64,000 bases of DNA from an uncultured Coriobacteriales bacterium (GCA_902464015.1 CABQHM010000012.1:3912-67911), one strand, 5' to 3'; positions 47,935-56,922 are shown, counted from the stretch's first letter. Numbers and translations: made by a program. The notes: generated from the sequence alone by a model not told the origin.

Positions 47935-49107
47935 ATGTCGAGGTTCCTTATCGCTTCCGATGCGTTCAAAGGCACACTCACCTCACTTGAGGCGGGCCGT
48001 GTCATGTCTGACGCCATCAAAGCGACGCTGCCCGATGCGAAGACGCGTTGTATCGCGCTTTCCGACGGTGGTGACGGCACGATGGAGGCGATGCTCGCGC
48101 ATAGTTCCGGTGAGGTCGTGCATGCCCGTGTGAGCGGCCCCGTCAGCATGACGGTCGACGCGCCCTATGCGATTCTGCCCGATGGCACGGCGGTCATCGA
48201 GATGTCCGCAGCGTGCGGCATCAAGCTCATTCAAGAGGGTGTGAGTACGGGTCGTACCACCACGCACGGTGTGGGCGAACTGTTGCTCGACGCGGCTTCG
48301 CGCGGCTGCTCTAAGGTCATTCTGGGTTTGGGCAGCTCTACCACCACCGATGGTGGCGTGGGTGCTGCGTATGCGTGCGGCGTCAAGTTCTTCGACCGCT
48401 ACGTCGAGCCGTTTGAACCGGTGGGCGCCACGCTTGACGCGGTGCAGACCGTGGACGTGTCCGATCTCGACCCGCGTGTGAAAGCTCTGGACATTCAGGT
48501 GCTTTGCGCCGTGGAGAACCCTCTGTGCGGCACGATGGGTACAAGTGCCACGTACGCTCCCAACAAGGGCGCGTTGCCCACGGTGGTCCAGGCCCTTGAC
48601 CGCAACCTCGCCCACCTGGCCGATGTCGTGAAGAGCTGCGTGGGTGTCGACATGCTCGATGTTCCCTGTGGCGGCGCCGGCGGCGGCATGGGTGCGGGCA
48701 TGGCGGCCTTCTTCGGGGCCCAGCCCTGTCTGGCCATCGATGCCGTGCTCGATATCGTTGATTTTGACTCCCGCCTTGCGGGCGTGGACTATGTGGTGAC
48801 GGGCGAGGGCTGCTTCGACACGCAGAGCCTGCACGGCAAGGTTGTGAGCGGCGTGGCACGTCGCTGCAAGGCTGCGGGCGTTCCGCTCATTGCTGTGGTG
48901 GGGTCGATGGACCCGGCCCTCGCTGAAGTGGGCAAGTCCATGGGCGTCACCACGTTTGCCGTGCTCAACCCCAGTAACCGCCCGCTGTCCCAGCTGACGC
49001 AGCATCCCCGTTCGCGCCTTTCGCGAGCAATGACCCGCGTCGCCGAGCTTATCGCACAAGGCGCCGACCTGCCGGGCGTCATTGAGCCGGCTCGCGAAGA
49101 CTCATAG
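47935..49107 (+). CDS. glycerate kinase (GarK family)
   Basis: 390 residues; phosphorylates glycerate, linking its breakdown to glycolysis. LIASDAFKGTLTSLEAG, CIALSDGGDGTMEAML, LGLGSSTTTDGGVGAA, CGGAGGGMGAGMAAFF and VVTGEGCFDTQSLHGKVVSGV are the motifs of the GarK/GlxK class II glycerate kinases. ATG 47935 has GAGGG ten bases upstream; GTG 47926 is a close alternative. A short TTCTGTTTG direct repeat lies just upstream (about 47889-47908). It lies 28 bases before the LCP gene and may be cotranscribed. Confidence 0.93.
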   Translation: MSRFLIASDAFKGTLTSLEAGRVMSDAIKATLPDAKTRCIALSDGGDGTMEAMLAHSSGEVVHARVSGPVSMTVDAPYAILPDGTAVIEMSAACGIKLIQEGVSTGRTTTHGVGELLLDAASRGCSKVILGLGSSTTTDGGVGAAYACGVKFFDRYVEPFEPVGATLDAVQTVDVSDLDPRVKALDIQVLCAVENPLCGTMGTSATYAPNKGALPTVVQALDRNLAHLADVVKSCVGVDMLDVPCGGAGGGMGAGMAAFFGAQPCLAIDAVLDIVDFDSRLAGVDYVVTGEGCFDTQSLHGKVVSGVARRCKAAGVPLIAVVGSMDPALAEVGKSMGVTTFAVLNPSNRPLSQLTQHPRSRLSRAMTRVAELIAQGADLPGVIEPAREDS

Positions 49108-49134
49108 TACGAGCTGTATTTCCAAGGAGGACCC

Positions 49135-50700
49135 ATGTCCCACAACGGCAACGATCGCAGAGGCCCCATGCAGGGCAACATCCCTGGTCAAGGGACATTT
49201 CCCAGCCAGGATGGCTCCGCGCGCCCCAGCGCCCGTCGTCAGCCGGCATCGCGTTCCTCGTATGCGGCGGCCCCGCAGGGAGCTTCCGCCTACTCCCGTG
49301 ACAACGTTCACGGGCGCTATACCTCTGGCAAGAGCAAGTCCACCACGCGCCGCAACGTGCTCATCGGCGCCGGTGTTGCAGCCGGCGTGCTCGTGGTGGG
49401 CGGCGTGGCCGCCGCCGCGTCGTTTGTGAACTCAATCGGCAGCCGTCTCAACGAGGGCGTCGACGACACGACGAAGGCCGTGCTCCAGGACCAGCAGGTT
49501 GCAGCCCAGGAGCTTGTGAGCAACTGGACCGACACCTCGCCTTTCTACATGCTGCTCCTGGGCGTCGACTCCATGGAGGAGCGTCTCGACGACGACGAGG
49601 AGTATGGCTCCGACCCGTCCAGCTATCGCTCCGACACGATCATTCTGACCCGCATCGACCCGGGCAAGAAGATTGTGACGCTCGTGTCCATCCACCGCGA
49701 CACCTACTGCCCCGAGATCGATGGCAAGATCAACTCCTACTATGCCCGCGGCGGTGCCTCGGCTGTCATCGAGAAGATCTCCGACTTCGCCGAGGTCCCC
49801 GTGTCGCACTACGCCGAGGTCAACATCGACGCCCTTGTCGCTGTGACTGATGCCCTCGGTGGTGTGGAAGTCGACGTGCCTTACGAGATCAACGACACCG
49901 AGTACATGGGCCACATCAACGGAGGCCACCTCGATGCGGGCCCGCAGGTGCTTGACGGCGCGAAGGCGGAGCTCTTTACCCGCTCGCGCCACGCCTACGA
50001 CAATCTTGGCGACGGTGACCGCTACCGCGCCGCCAACCAGCGCCTTTTCATTGACGCCTGCCTCAAGAAGCTCATGAGCGCCACCCCTGTGGAGATGGTC
50101 AATGTCATCAACACCGTGGTGGATTACGTCACGACCGACCTCACGCTCGACCAGATTGTCAACTTGGCTCTTGCCATGCGCGGCATCGACACCGCCAACG
50201 GCGTGTACTCCACGATGAACCCCACCGACTCCGAGTACGTGAACGGCGTCTGGTACGAGTACAACGACGACGAGCGCTGGCACGAGATCATGGCGGCGGT
50301 CGATGCGGGCGAGAGACCGCCGGTGGACAGTGACTACGTCTCGGTGACCAACGACATCAACAGCGCCGATGCCGCCACGAGCAGCGCAAATGCGTCCACG
50401 GTGGCAAGGAACCCGGCGTTTGCCGGCATCTCGGTGTCGGTGCGTGGCTGTGGTTGCAGCGCCGAGGCGATCGACAAGGTCGTGTCTACTCTCACCGACG
50501 CAGGACTCAGCGCTTGGAACGCAGGCGCATCCACGTTGTCGCTTTCCACGACGCAGGTCATCTACGAGTACGACTCGATGGCCTCCATCGCCTCGCAGGT
50601 CGCCACGCTGCTGGGCGCCACGGCCATCGACGCCGGCGAGGAATGGATGCTCACCGAGGGCGCCGACGTCATGGTTGCGGTCGGTGCCGACGTAAAGTAG
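49135..50700 (+). CDS. LytR-CpsA-Psr family protein with LytR_C domain
   Basis: 521 residues. LCP enzymes transfer lipid-linked glycopolymers to peptidoglycan. A polar, Gln/Ser/Arg-rich cytoplasmic region of about 70 residues and one membrane helix (about 74-97) precede the LCP domain. That domain has FYMLLLGVDSMEERLDDDEE, SYRSDTIILTRIDPGKKIVTLVSIHRDTY (phosphate-binding Arg), GRINSYYA-like GKINSYYARGG, and GDGDRYRAANQR. The C-terminal part (about 430-521) resembles the LytR_C domain. AAGGAGG precedes ATG 49135. It is a natural partner of the WecA-type initiator at 6153-7307. Its stop is three bases from the stop of the converging GNAT gene. Confidence 0.93.
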   Translation: MSHNGNDRRGPMQGNIPGQGTFPSQDGSARPSARRQPASRSSYAAAPQGASAYSRDNVHGRYTSGKSKSTTRRNVLIGAGVAAGVLVVGGVAAAASFVNSIGSRLNEGVDDTTKAVLQDQQVAAQELVSNWTDTSPFYMLLLGVDSMEERLDDDEEYGSDPSSYRSDTIILTRIDPGKKIVTLVSIHRDTYCPEIDGKINSYYARGGASAVIEKISDFAEVPVSHYAEVNIDALVAVTDALGGVEVDVPYEINDTEYMGHINGGHLDAGPQVLDGAKAELFTRSRHAYDNLGDGDRYRAANQRLFIDACLKKLMSATPVEMVNVINTVVDYVTTDLTLDQIVNLALAMRGIDTANGVYSTMNPTDSEYVNGVWYEYNDDERWHEIMAAVDAGERPPVDSDYVSVTNDINSADAATSSANASTVARNPAFAGISVSVRGCGCSAEAIDKVVSTLTDAGLSAWNAGASTLSLSTTQVIYEYDSMASIASQVATLLGATAIDAGEEWMLTEGADVMVAVGADVK

Positions 50701-50721
50701 AGCTTAGCGGGAAAGCTCTTT
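50699..50721. terminator. hairpin over two converging stop codons
   Basis: AGAGCTT (50699-50705) and AAGCTCT (50713-50719) form a 7-bp stem with a short TTT on the plus strand. It overlaps the last base of the LCP stop and the stop of the GNAT gene, so it may serve both. Confidence 0.45.
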
Positions 50722-51288
50722 CAACATTTGCTCAACTTGCGCCTGTACCTGGGGAAACAATTCCACGGGTGCAGGCGTTTCGCTATGCGGGGCAATGTGC
50801 TTCTCCATCCACACCATGTCGCGCCAGGCACCCAACTTGTAGCCGCACGCCTCGAAGCGCCCCACCATGCGGTAGCCCATGCGCTCGTGGAAACCTACGG
50901 ATCCCCCCTCGTCGGGATAGGCGATGCAGGCTTCGAGGTTCGTGAGGCCCTGCAGACGTGCCGCCCGCTCGAGTGCCTCGTGCAAAAGGGTTCCCACATG
51001 CATGCCCCGCGCCGCCCCATCCACGTAGATCGAGGTCTCGGCCGTCCAGTCGTAAGCCTGTCGGGCATGGAAAACGCCCAGGTAGGCATAGCCGATTGGT
51101 GTCCCGTCTTCCCTGCAGGCGACGATGTAGGGATAGCGCTGCAGCGTGGCGTCTATGCGCTCGGCGAATTCCGCCACATCCGGCACGTCGTACTCGAAGG
51201 TGATGAAGGTGTCGCGCACGTAGGGTGCGTAAATGGCAAGCAGGGCGGGCGCGTCTTGTGCGCAGGCCACGCGAAGTGTGACGCTCAT
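50704..51288 (-). CDS. GNAT N-acetyltransferase (phosphinothricin acetyltransferase-like)
   Basis: 194 residues. Opens SVTLRVACAQDAPALLAIYAPYVRDTFITFEYDVPD, the typical start of Pat/MnaT-type acetyltransferases. ARGMHVGTLLHEALERAARLQG carries the acetyl-CoA loop (usual RG.G.G; here RGMHVG), and GFHERMGYRMVGRFEACGYKLGAWRDMVWME the late strand. It acetylates an amine such as phosphinothricin, methionine sulfone or a related amino acid in characterised homologues; the substrate here is unknown. ATG 51288 has AAAGGAG seven bases upstream. Confidence 0.9.
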   Translation of the reverse strand: MSVTLRVACAQDAPALLAIYAPYVRDTFITFEYDVPDVAEFAERIDATLQRYPYIVACREDGTPIGYAYLGVFHARQAYDWTAETSIYVDGAARGMHVGTLLHEALERAARLQGLTNLEACIAYPDEGGSVGFHERMGYRMVGRFEACGYKLGAWRDMVWMEKHIAPHSETPAPVELFPQVQAQVEQMLKELSR

Positions 51289-51435
51289 GGGGCTCCTTTG
51301 CCGGCGGTGGTTGTGGCGGATATGGTACGTCTGGTTGTTGCGTGCGTGCCGTATATTCACAGCATTGCAACGCAGATGCGTCTAACCTGTACACAAACGA
51401 TTCGTTTAGCATCCCAACGTTGGGAGAGGTGCCCT

Positions 51436-53313
51436 ATGAAGATAGCGATTGCACAGGTGAATTCCAACCCAGGCAAGTTCTCGCAGACCGTTGAGCGCAT
51501 GCTCTCGAGCGCGCGCCAGGCCTTGGCCGCCCAGGCCGACCTCGTGGTGTTTCCTGCCACGGTGATGTCGGGCGCCTACCCGCAGGGCCTGGTCGAGCAC
51601 CGCGCCTACCAGCTCGACCTCATCGACGCGCTCTACGACCTGGCGGCACGTACGCCGGTGGCCTGCGTGGTGCCCGCCTACATGCTCGACTCGCAGGACG
51701 CATACACGGAGTTCTTCCTGTGCGATGCGGGAGACGTCTGCCCGCTGCGTCGCCGCGAGGCCTATACGTCTGCCATTGAGTACGACGGCGTTTCCAGCGC
51801 CCCGGTCACGCTTTCCTGGGGCGGCGTCGACCTGCTCTTTGTCGCCGGCTCGCCCTCGGCGAGCGCCCAGGACGTGCCGTGCGATGTGATGCTTGCCATG
51901 TCGCCCATGCCCTTCTGCCGTGACGACGCGTCCTCTCTGGGCGTGTTCGGCCTGGGCGAGGGCGTGCTGAGCTCGTTGATTGCCGAGTCGCCGTGCTGGA
52001 TGGCCTTCGTGCAGGGCGTGGGCGCCTACGACGACGTGGTGCTCGCCGGCGGCAGTTTCGCGGCTGACCCCGACGGCGTCATCGTTGCCTCGTGCCCCAT
52101 CTTCGAGGAGGGCATCTCCGTCTTCGACGTCGACGACGCGGGCGACGAGCAGCCCCCTTGTGCTGCGGGGCAGTTTGTGGGCCGCCGTGTCGACGAGATC
52201 GAGTCAATCGGCGACGACCAGTGGACGGCTTACCTCTACCGCGCCCTTGTCGTCTCCGTGCGCGATTACGTGCGCAAGAGCGGCTTCTCCGACGTGGTCG
52301 TGGGGCTTTCGGGCGGCATCGACTCCAGCGTGGTGGCAGCCCTGGCCGTGGACGCCCTTGGTTGCGAGCACGTGCACGGCGTCCTCATGCCCGGACCTTA
52401 CTCCAGCGCAGGCTCCGTCAATGACGCGGAGGCACTTGCGGCAAACCTGGGCATCAAGACATGCACCGTGCCTATCAAAGATATGTTCGCGGTTGCCGAC
52501 GAGGGGATTGCCCAGGCTTTGGGCGGTGTCTTCGGGGGCGTCGGCCGAGAGAACCTTCAGGCGCGCCTGCGTGGGTGCGTGCTCATGAGCCTGTCGAACG
52601 CCTGGGGTGCGCTTGTCCTCAACACGGGCAACAAGTCGGAGTCGGGTATGGGGTACTCCACGCTGTACGGTGACACGGTGGGCGCGTACGCTCCTTTGGC
52701 AGACGTGTACAAGGGCCGCGTCTACGAGCTTGCCCGCTGGCGCAACGCCTGCAGCCCCTTCGAGGTCATTCCCGAAAACGTGCTGGTCAAGCCCCCTTCG
52801 GCCGAGCTGAGCGAGAATCAGACCGACGAGGGGTCCTTCGGTGCCACCTACGAGCAGATCGACCAGGTGCTCACCATGCATGTGGACCGCGGCCTGGATG
52901 CGTGCGACGCGGTGCAGGCGGGCATGCCGGCCGATGTGGTGGACAAGGTGCTCACGACCTGCGCAAACGCCGAGTACAAGCGTCGCCAGGAGCCCATGGG
53001 GCCTGTCGTCACCATGCGTTGCTTCGCAGACAGGGGCTGGCCTGTCGTGAACGGCTGGCGCGACCATGCAAGCGAGCGCGATGCCGACGAGCCGGGTCTT
53101 GATCGCTGGTGTGATTTTGGGGATGTGGACTGCGACGACCTCGAGGCGCGTCCCGATGTGGACGAGGCGCTCGATGCCATGCTTCAGACGGGTGCCGTGC
53201 GCAGCAACCAGCTGCCCACCGCGGTGGCCGACGTCACGTTCTCCGCGCTTGCGTCCGGCCAGGCAGGCGAGATGGACGACTGCTTCGGATTCCCCATGTT
53301 CTCAAAGAACTAG
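51436..53313 (+). CDS. nadE: NAD synthetase with degenerate glutaminase domain
   Basis: 625 residues: an N-terminal nitrilase-fold domain (about 1-255) plus a C-terminal NAD synthetase (about 265-625). The synthetase is intact (VVGLSGGIDSSVVAALAVDALG P-loop; NTGNKSESGMGYSTLYGD; ENVLVKPPSAEL) and makes NAD from deamido-NAD. In the glutaminase domain of active enzymes the triad is the Glu of FPE, a Lys and a Cys. Here FPATVMSG has Ala41 for Glu. The Lys region reads PLRRREAYTSAIEY without the usual K. The Cys region reads VDLLFVAGSPS without Cys. The enzyme would therefore need free ammonia. AGAGG lies six bases before ATG 51436. Monocistronic. Confidence 0.93.
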   Translation: MKIAIAQVNSNPGKFSQTVERMLSSARQALAAQADLVVFPATVMSGAYPQGLVEHRAYQLDLIDALYDLAARTPVACVVPAYMLDSQDAYTEFFLCDAGDVCPLRRREAYTSAIEYDGVSSAPVTLSWGGVDLLFVAGSPSASAQDVPCDVMLAMSPMPFCRDDASSLGVFGLGEGVLSSLIAESPCWMAFVQGVGAYDDVVLAGGSFAADPDGVIVASCPIFEEGISVFDVDDAGDEQPPCAAGQFVGRRVDEIESIGDDQWTAYLYRALVVSVRDYVRKSGFSDVVVGLSGGIDSSVVAALAVDALGCEHVHGVLMPGPYSSAGSVNDAEALAANLGIKTCTVPIKDMFAVADEGIAQALGGVFGGVGRENLQARLRGCVLMSLSNAWGALVLNTGNKSESGMGYSTLYGDTVGAYAPLADVYKGRVYELARWRNACSPFEVIPENVLVKPPSAELSENQTDEGSFGATYEQIDQVLTMHVDRGLDACDAVQAGMPADVVDKVLTTCANAEYKRRQEPMGPVVTMRCFADRGWPVVNGWRDHASERDADEPGLDRWCDFGDVDCDDLEARPDVDEALDAMLQTGAVRSNQLPTAVADVTFSALASGQAGEMDDCFGFPMFSKN

Positions 53314-53338
53314 CAGGTACAAGTTATACTAGCGAGCA

Positions 53339-53376
53339 TTGACGCCCGTGGCTGGCTTTGTCGGCTGCGGGCGTCA
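53339..53376. terminator. hairpin between nadE and a small membrane protein gene
   Basis: TGACGCCCG (53340-53348) pairs with CGGGCGTCA (53368-53376); inner GGC/GCC pairs continue it. No long T run. The minus-strand stop codon at 53376-53374 is inside the stem. Confidence 0.55.
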
Positions 53377-53700
53377 GCGTGTAAGCAGGACGATGATGGC
53401 CACGATGCATGCCACCACGAAAAGGCCGAGCGCGACGCTCGAGGCAATGGCGCGCGCCTTGCGTCTGCGATTCTGTGCGGAGAAAATCTGAAACTTGTCG
53501 TGTGGGCGCTCCAGATAGCGGTCGTAGTCGAGCCTGCTGGAGCGATAGCTGGGCAGGGGATGGGCGGGGCGTATGCCCGGCACGGAGTCCGAGACGCCCG
53601 GCGTGCTCGTCGCACGGCCGTATGCCTGCTGATATGCCTGCTCATCATGCTCGTCAAGGGCGATTTGGTCTCGGCCTCGCCCGAAGTTCTTGTAATCCAA
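53374..53700 (-). CDS. small C-tail-anchored membrane protein, unknown function
   Basis: 108 residues. A polar, Asp/Arg/Tyr/Gln-rich cytoplasmic part contains YDRYLERPHDKFQIFSAQ, followed by the basic NRRRKARA and a single C-terminal membrane helix (about 88-107). The start TTG 53700 is chosen because AAGGA lies seven bases upstream and because the promoter TTGCAA/TATAGT at 53777-53750 lies inside the longer frame, excluding it. No homologous family recognised. It is divergently transcribed from hsp20. Confidence 0.65.
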   Translation of the reverse strand: MDYKNFGRGRDQIALDEHDEQAYQQAYGRATSTPGVSDSVPGIRPAHPLPSYRSSRLDYDRYLERPHDKFQIFSAQNRRRKARAIASSVALGLFVVACIVAIIVLLTR

Positions 53701-53749
53701 AGGCGCATCCTTGCTGCATGGGGGCGCCGTCTGCGCCCGTGTTGTGCCT

Positions 53750-53777
53750 ACTATACCGTTTCTTGAGCGGCTTGCAA
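53750..53777 (-). promoter_or_regulatory. promoter of the small membrane protein gene
   Basis: On the minus strand TTGCAA (53777-53772) and TATAGT (53755-53750) are separated by 16 bases. Transcription would start near 53743, about 43 bases before the TTG start. Confidence 0.55.
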
Positions 53778-53925
53778 AACTTAACAATGATAGGCTTAGA
53801 TTTCCTTATGTGAAGGAACTGAGAAGATAAGACAATCCTGTTTATAGGTTCTCACGGGTGGAATAGAACAGTCAGCAATAAAACCAAGCGGGTCCGAACC
53901 CCCGCACAAAAGGAGGCTGTTCATC

Positions 53926-54348
53926 ATGGCTGCTATTCTTCCTTATGGTCGCGTGAACGCTTTGAACAACTGGTTCGACGCCATCAACGATCTCGCTAAC
54001 TTCGAGCAGCGTTACCCCGAGACTCCCAACGCCTTCAAGATGGACGTTCAGGAGAACCCCGACGGCTACATCGTTGAGGCCCATGTCCCCGGTGTCGCCC
54101 GCGAGGAGATCGACGTTGAGCTCAACGCCGGCCGCCTTGTCATCGACATCGACCACAAGGACTCCGAGGACGTTGAGAAGCGCAACTACGTCCTGCGCGA
54201 GACCTCCGCGTTCCATGCCACCCGTGGCGTCTACCTCAAGGATGCCGACACCACCGGCCTGACTGCCGTGCTCAAGGACGGCGTGCTGACCGTGAATGTG
54301 CCGAAGAGGCTCCAGAACGCCAACGTCACCAAGGTCACGATCGGGTAG
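53926..54348 (+). CDS. small heat shock protein (Hsp20/alpha-crystallin family)
   Basis: 140 residues; ATP-independent holdase that binds unfolding proteins. The alpha-crystallin domain runs from about residue 37: FKMDVQENPDGYIVEAHVPGVAREEIDVEL, RNYVLRETSAFHATRGVYL, and ADTTGLTAVLKDGVLTVNVPK with the family A-x-x-x-n-GvL motif. ATG 53926 has AAAGGAGG upstream at good spacing. I found no HAIR or CIRCE palindrome upstream, so its heat control is not visible. The downstream tandem palindromes probably include its terminator. Confidence 0.94.
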   Translation: MAAILPYGRVNALNNWFDAINDLANFEQRYPETPNAFKMDVQENPDGYIVEAHVPGVAREEIDVELNAGRLVIDIDHKDSEDVEKRNYVLRETSAFHATRGVYLKDADTTGLTAVLKDGVLTVNVPKRLQNANVTKVTIG

Positions 54349-54350
54349 TA

Positions 54351-54633
54351 GGTTGCGGAACCTCGTCCGCTGCGTTCCCGGGAGACTCACGTACGTCCAG
54401 TACGCATCGTCTCCCGGCGCCTTGCGGACGAGAACCCGCTTTTTAGTGGGTTGCGGAACCTGATGCGCTGCGTTCCGCAGGACCTAGAGTACTCCAATAG
54501 GCCAAAGGCCCGCACCGCGCACGTCGGCCCTGCGCGCCTTGCGCATCAGAACCCGCTTTTTAGTGGGCTGCGGAACCTGATGCGCGCCTTGCGGACGAGG
54601 GCCCGCTTTTAGTGAGTTGCGGAACCGCGTCTG
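54351..54633. repeat. tandem palindromic repeats after hsp20
   Basis: Two full units, one collapsed unit and one fragment. Each begins GGTTGCGGAACC (or a variant) and ends AGAACCCGCTTTTTAGTG. In unit 1 CTCGTCCGC (54362-54370) pairs with GCGGACGAG (54424-54432), with inner CCGGGAGAC/GTCTCCCGG and apex GTACGTCCAGTAC. In unit 2 CTGATGCGC (54460-54468) pairs with GCGCATCAG (54541-54549). Unit 3 (54565-54613) has lost its middle and joins a unit-2-type left arm to a unit-1-type right arm. A fourth start lies at 54614-54633. The T5 after units 1 and 2 makes them terminator-like. Confidence 0.85.
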
Positions 54634-54753
54634 CTTTCAATTTCACCCTCCCTCTCTTCCTTGTCAGCGCCCCGTCGAGCATTGCCCGGCGGGGCGTTGG
54701 CGTTTCGGGGGTACAATCGCCGAGTTCGCAATATCACTGTGAAAGGAGCGCAT

Positions 54754-56259
54754 GTGTACGAGGCCCTCAACGCTGTGCCGGCCCCAGTTGTGGCCGCCTC
54801 GCCGCTCATCTTGATGGTGAGCGGGGGGTCGGACTCCACGGCATTGCTCATGCGCTGTGCGACCGCTCCCGTCGACCTCATGGACGGTCTTGGTCCTCGC
54901 ACGCTTGATCGTGACAACCTGTGCGTGCTCCATGTGAACCACTGCCTGCGCGGAGAGGAGTCCGACGGTGACGAGGCCTTTGTGCGCGACCTATGCGCCG
55001 AGCTCGGCGTTGCGTGCCGGGCGGAGCGCGTCGATGTTCCCGCGCTCGTGAGAGCCGGGGCAAACATGGAGGAGGCGGCCCGTCAAGTGCGCTACGACCT
55101 CGCCTGGCGCCTGGCCGGTGAGCGTGCCCGGACGCAAGGTCTTGCCGTAGAGGCGGCGCGCATTCTTGTGGCGCACACGGCTGACGACCGCGCGGAAACC
55201 TTTCTCATGCGCGCGCTTTCCGGCTCGGGCCTTACCGGCCTGGTAGGCATGCGACCCACGCGCGGCATCGTCGTGCGGCCCCTCATCGAGTGCACGCGTG
55301 AGGAGCTGCGCGATGGCTTGCGCAAGCAGGGGATAGGCTGGCGCGAGGATTCGACGAACGCGGGCGACGAGGCCACGCGTTCCTATGTGCGCCATCACAT
55401 CGTGCCTGCCTTTGAGGAGCGCAACCCGGCGTTTTGCAAGACGCTCGGACGCACTCTCGACGCCTTGGCCTGCGAGGAGGACCTGTTGGCGCGCCTGGCT
55501 CGCGAGCTGTTCGCACGTGCGGCCTTGCCTGCGCGGCGGGGGAGCTGCGTGCTCGATGCGCGCGTGCTTGCCCAGGCAGACCCGGCGCTTGCCCCCCGCT
55601 GCGTGCGCATGGCCCTTGAGCAGGCCTTGGGCTGCCATGCAGCCCGCGAGGCGCGGTTTGAGGCGGCTCACCTCCTTGATGTGGTCGCGCTTGCTCGTCG
55701 CGGGTCAGGTTCGTGCAGCCTGCCTGGCGGGATGCAGGTGCGCATGGAGGCGGGGACCCTCGTCATGCAGGGTCCCGATGCAGCGAGCCCTCCCGCCGAT
55801 GCCGAGCTCCCTGTACCTGGCCGCGTGGTGTGGGGGGAAGTCGTGCTTGAGGCGCGGGAAGTGTTCCTGCAGGGACGTCCGGCGGCCGAGGTCGCGCGTG
55901 CCCGTTCGGCCCAGCTGCAAGCCGAGGGGATGCGCGAGGGGCGTGATTTCGTCCTTGTCGACGGCGCCGTGTGCGGCTGCCCCGCCCCAGGTGCGACGGG
56001 CTATCTCACCGTGGGCTCGCCCCGTCTCGGCGAACGCATGCGCCCGTTTGGCCTGGGGGCGTCAAAGCTGCTGAGCGACGTGCTTCCCCAAGCGGGTGTG
56101 CCCGCTCGCGACAGGCCTTGGGTTCCTGTCGTGCGCAGCTCCCCGAGCGCTCCCCAGGGCGTCTCCAGTGTGTGGGTTGGGGGAATTCGCCTGGATGAGC
56201 GTGCGGCATGGAGCGATAAAACGACCTGCTTGATACAATTATCGATTGTTCATATATAA
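54754..56259 (+). CDS. tilS: tRNA(Ile)-lysidine synthetase
   Basis: 501 residues; converts C34 of the CAU-anticodon tRNA-Ile to lysidine. It has the PP-loop LMVSGGSDSTALLMR (about 20-34), VLHVNHCLRGEESDGDEAFVRDLC, VAHTADDRAETFLMRALSGSGLTGL and GWREDSTNAGDEATRSYVRHHIVP. The C-terminal extension (about 360-501) contains the TilS_C-like RPFGLGASKLLSDVLPQAGVPARDRPWVPVV. GTG 54754 has AAAGGAG (54742-54748) five bases upstream; an ATG at 54752 is out of frame. First gene of tilS-hpt-ftsH, the usual order in Gram-positives. Confidence 0.94.
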   Translation: MYEALNAVPAPVVAASPLILMVSGGSDSTALLMRCATAPVDLMDGLGPRTLDRDNLCVLHVNHCLRGEESDGDEAFVRDLCAELGVACRAERVDVPALVRAGANMEEAARQVRYDLAWRLAGERARTQGLAVEAARILVAHTADDRAETFLMRALSGSGLTGLVGMRPTRGIVVRPLIECTREELRDGLRKQGIGWREDSTNAGDEATRSYVRHHIVPAFEERNPAFCKTLGRTLDALACEEDLLARLARELFARAALPARRGSCVLDARVLAQADPALAPRCVRMALEQALGCHAAREARFEAAHLLDVVALARRGSGSCSLPGGMQVRMEAGTLVMQGPDAASPPADAELPVPGRVVWGEVVLEAREVFLQGRPAAEVARARSAQLQAEGMREGRDFVLVDGAVCGCPAPGATGYLTVGSPRLGERMRPFGLGASKLLSDVLPQAGVPARDRPWVPVVRSSPSAPQGVSSVWVGGIRLDERAAWSDKTTCLIQLSIVHI

Positions 56260-56310
56260 GCCGGCCGAACGGTAGGACTTGCCCTGCCGTCTCACAATGA
56301 GGGGGATCCC

Positions 56311-56862
56311 TTGCCGTACAACATGTCCAACGATATCGACCACGTCCTGTTCACCGCCGAGCAGCTCAGCGAGCGTGTGGCTCAGCTTGGTGCCCAGATC
56401 ACGGCCGACTATGCCGACAACGACGTGCCGCCGCTCGTCATCTGCATCCTGCGTGGTGCCGCGACGTTCGCCAGTGACCTGGTGCGCGCCATCGACCTGC
56501 CCATCGAGATCGACTACATGGCCATCTCCAGCTACGGTGCGGCCACGCGTTCCTCGGGCATCCTGCGCATCGTGAAGGACCTCGACACCGAGATTAAGGA
56601 CCGCGACGTCATCGTTATCGAGGACGTTCTCGACTCGGGCCTGACCCTGCGCTATCTGTCGGCCAACCTGCAGGCCCGCGGCGTGCGCTCCTTCGAGGTG
56701 GCGACGCTTCTGTGCAAGCGCCGCACTGCCGCCGTCGACCCGCGCTACGTGGGTTTCCAGTGCCCCGACGAGTTCGTGGTGGGCTATGGCCTCGACTACA
56801 ACCAGAAGTACCGCAACCTGCCCTATGTCGGCGTGCTCAAGCCGGAGCTCGTTGAGGGTTAA
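56311..56862 (+). CDS. hpt: hypoxanthine phosphoribosyltransferase
   Basis: 183 residues; salvages hypoxanthine and guanine. ICILRGAATFASDLVRAI (PPi loop), MAISSYGAATRSSG (flexible loop), VIVIEDVLDSGLTLRYL (PRPP motif) and CPDEFVVGYGLDYNQKYRNLPYVGVLKPE (purine site) are intact. TTG 56311 has GAGGGGG six bases upstream; the ATG at 56323 is too far from it, so TTG is preferred. It lies 51 bases after tilS and 60 before ftsH. Confidence 0.95.
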   Translation: MPYNMSNDIDHVLFTAEQLSERVAQLGAQITADYADNDVPPLVICILRGAATFASDLVRAIDLPIEIDYMAISSYGAATRSSGILRIVKDLDTEIKDRDVIVIEDVLDSGLTLRYLSANLQARGVRSFEVATLLCKRRTAAVDPRYVGFQCPDEFVVGYGLDYNQKYRNLPYVGVLKPELVEG

Positions 56863-56922
56863 CACCTCGGCGGGCCTGTCCGACCAACACGGCCGCCCAG
56901 TGCGGCAACAAGGAGTCACAAG

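Noticed and set aside
53750..53925. HAIR or CIRCE operator upstream of hsp20
   Set aside because: CTTGAG at 53762 lacks the second half-site at the right distance, and no CIRCE palindrome is present.
54351..54633. CRISPR array
   Set aside because: The repeats are palindromic terminator-like units joined directly, without spacers of constant length, and no cas genes lie nearby.
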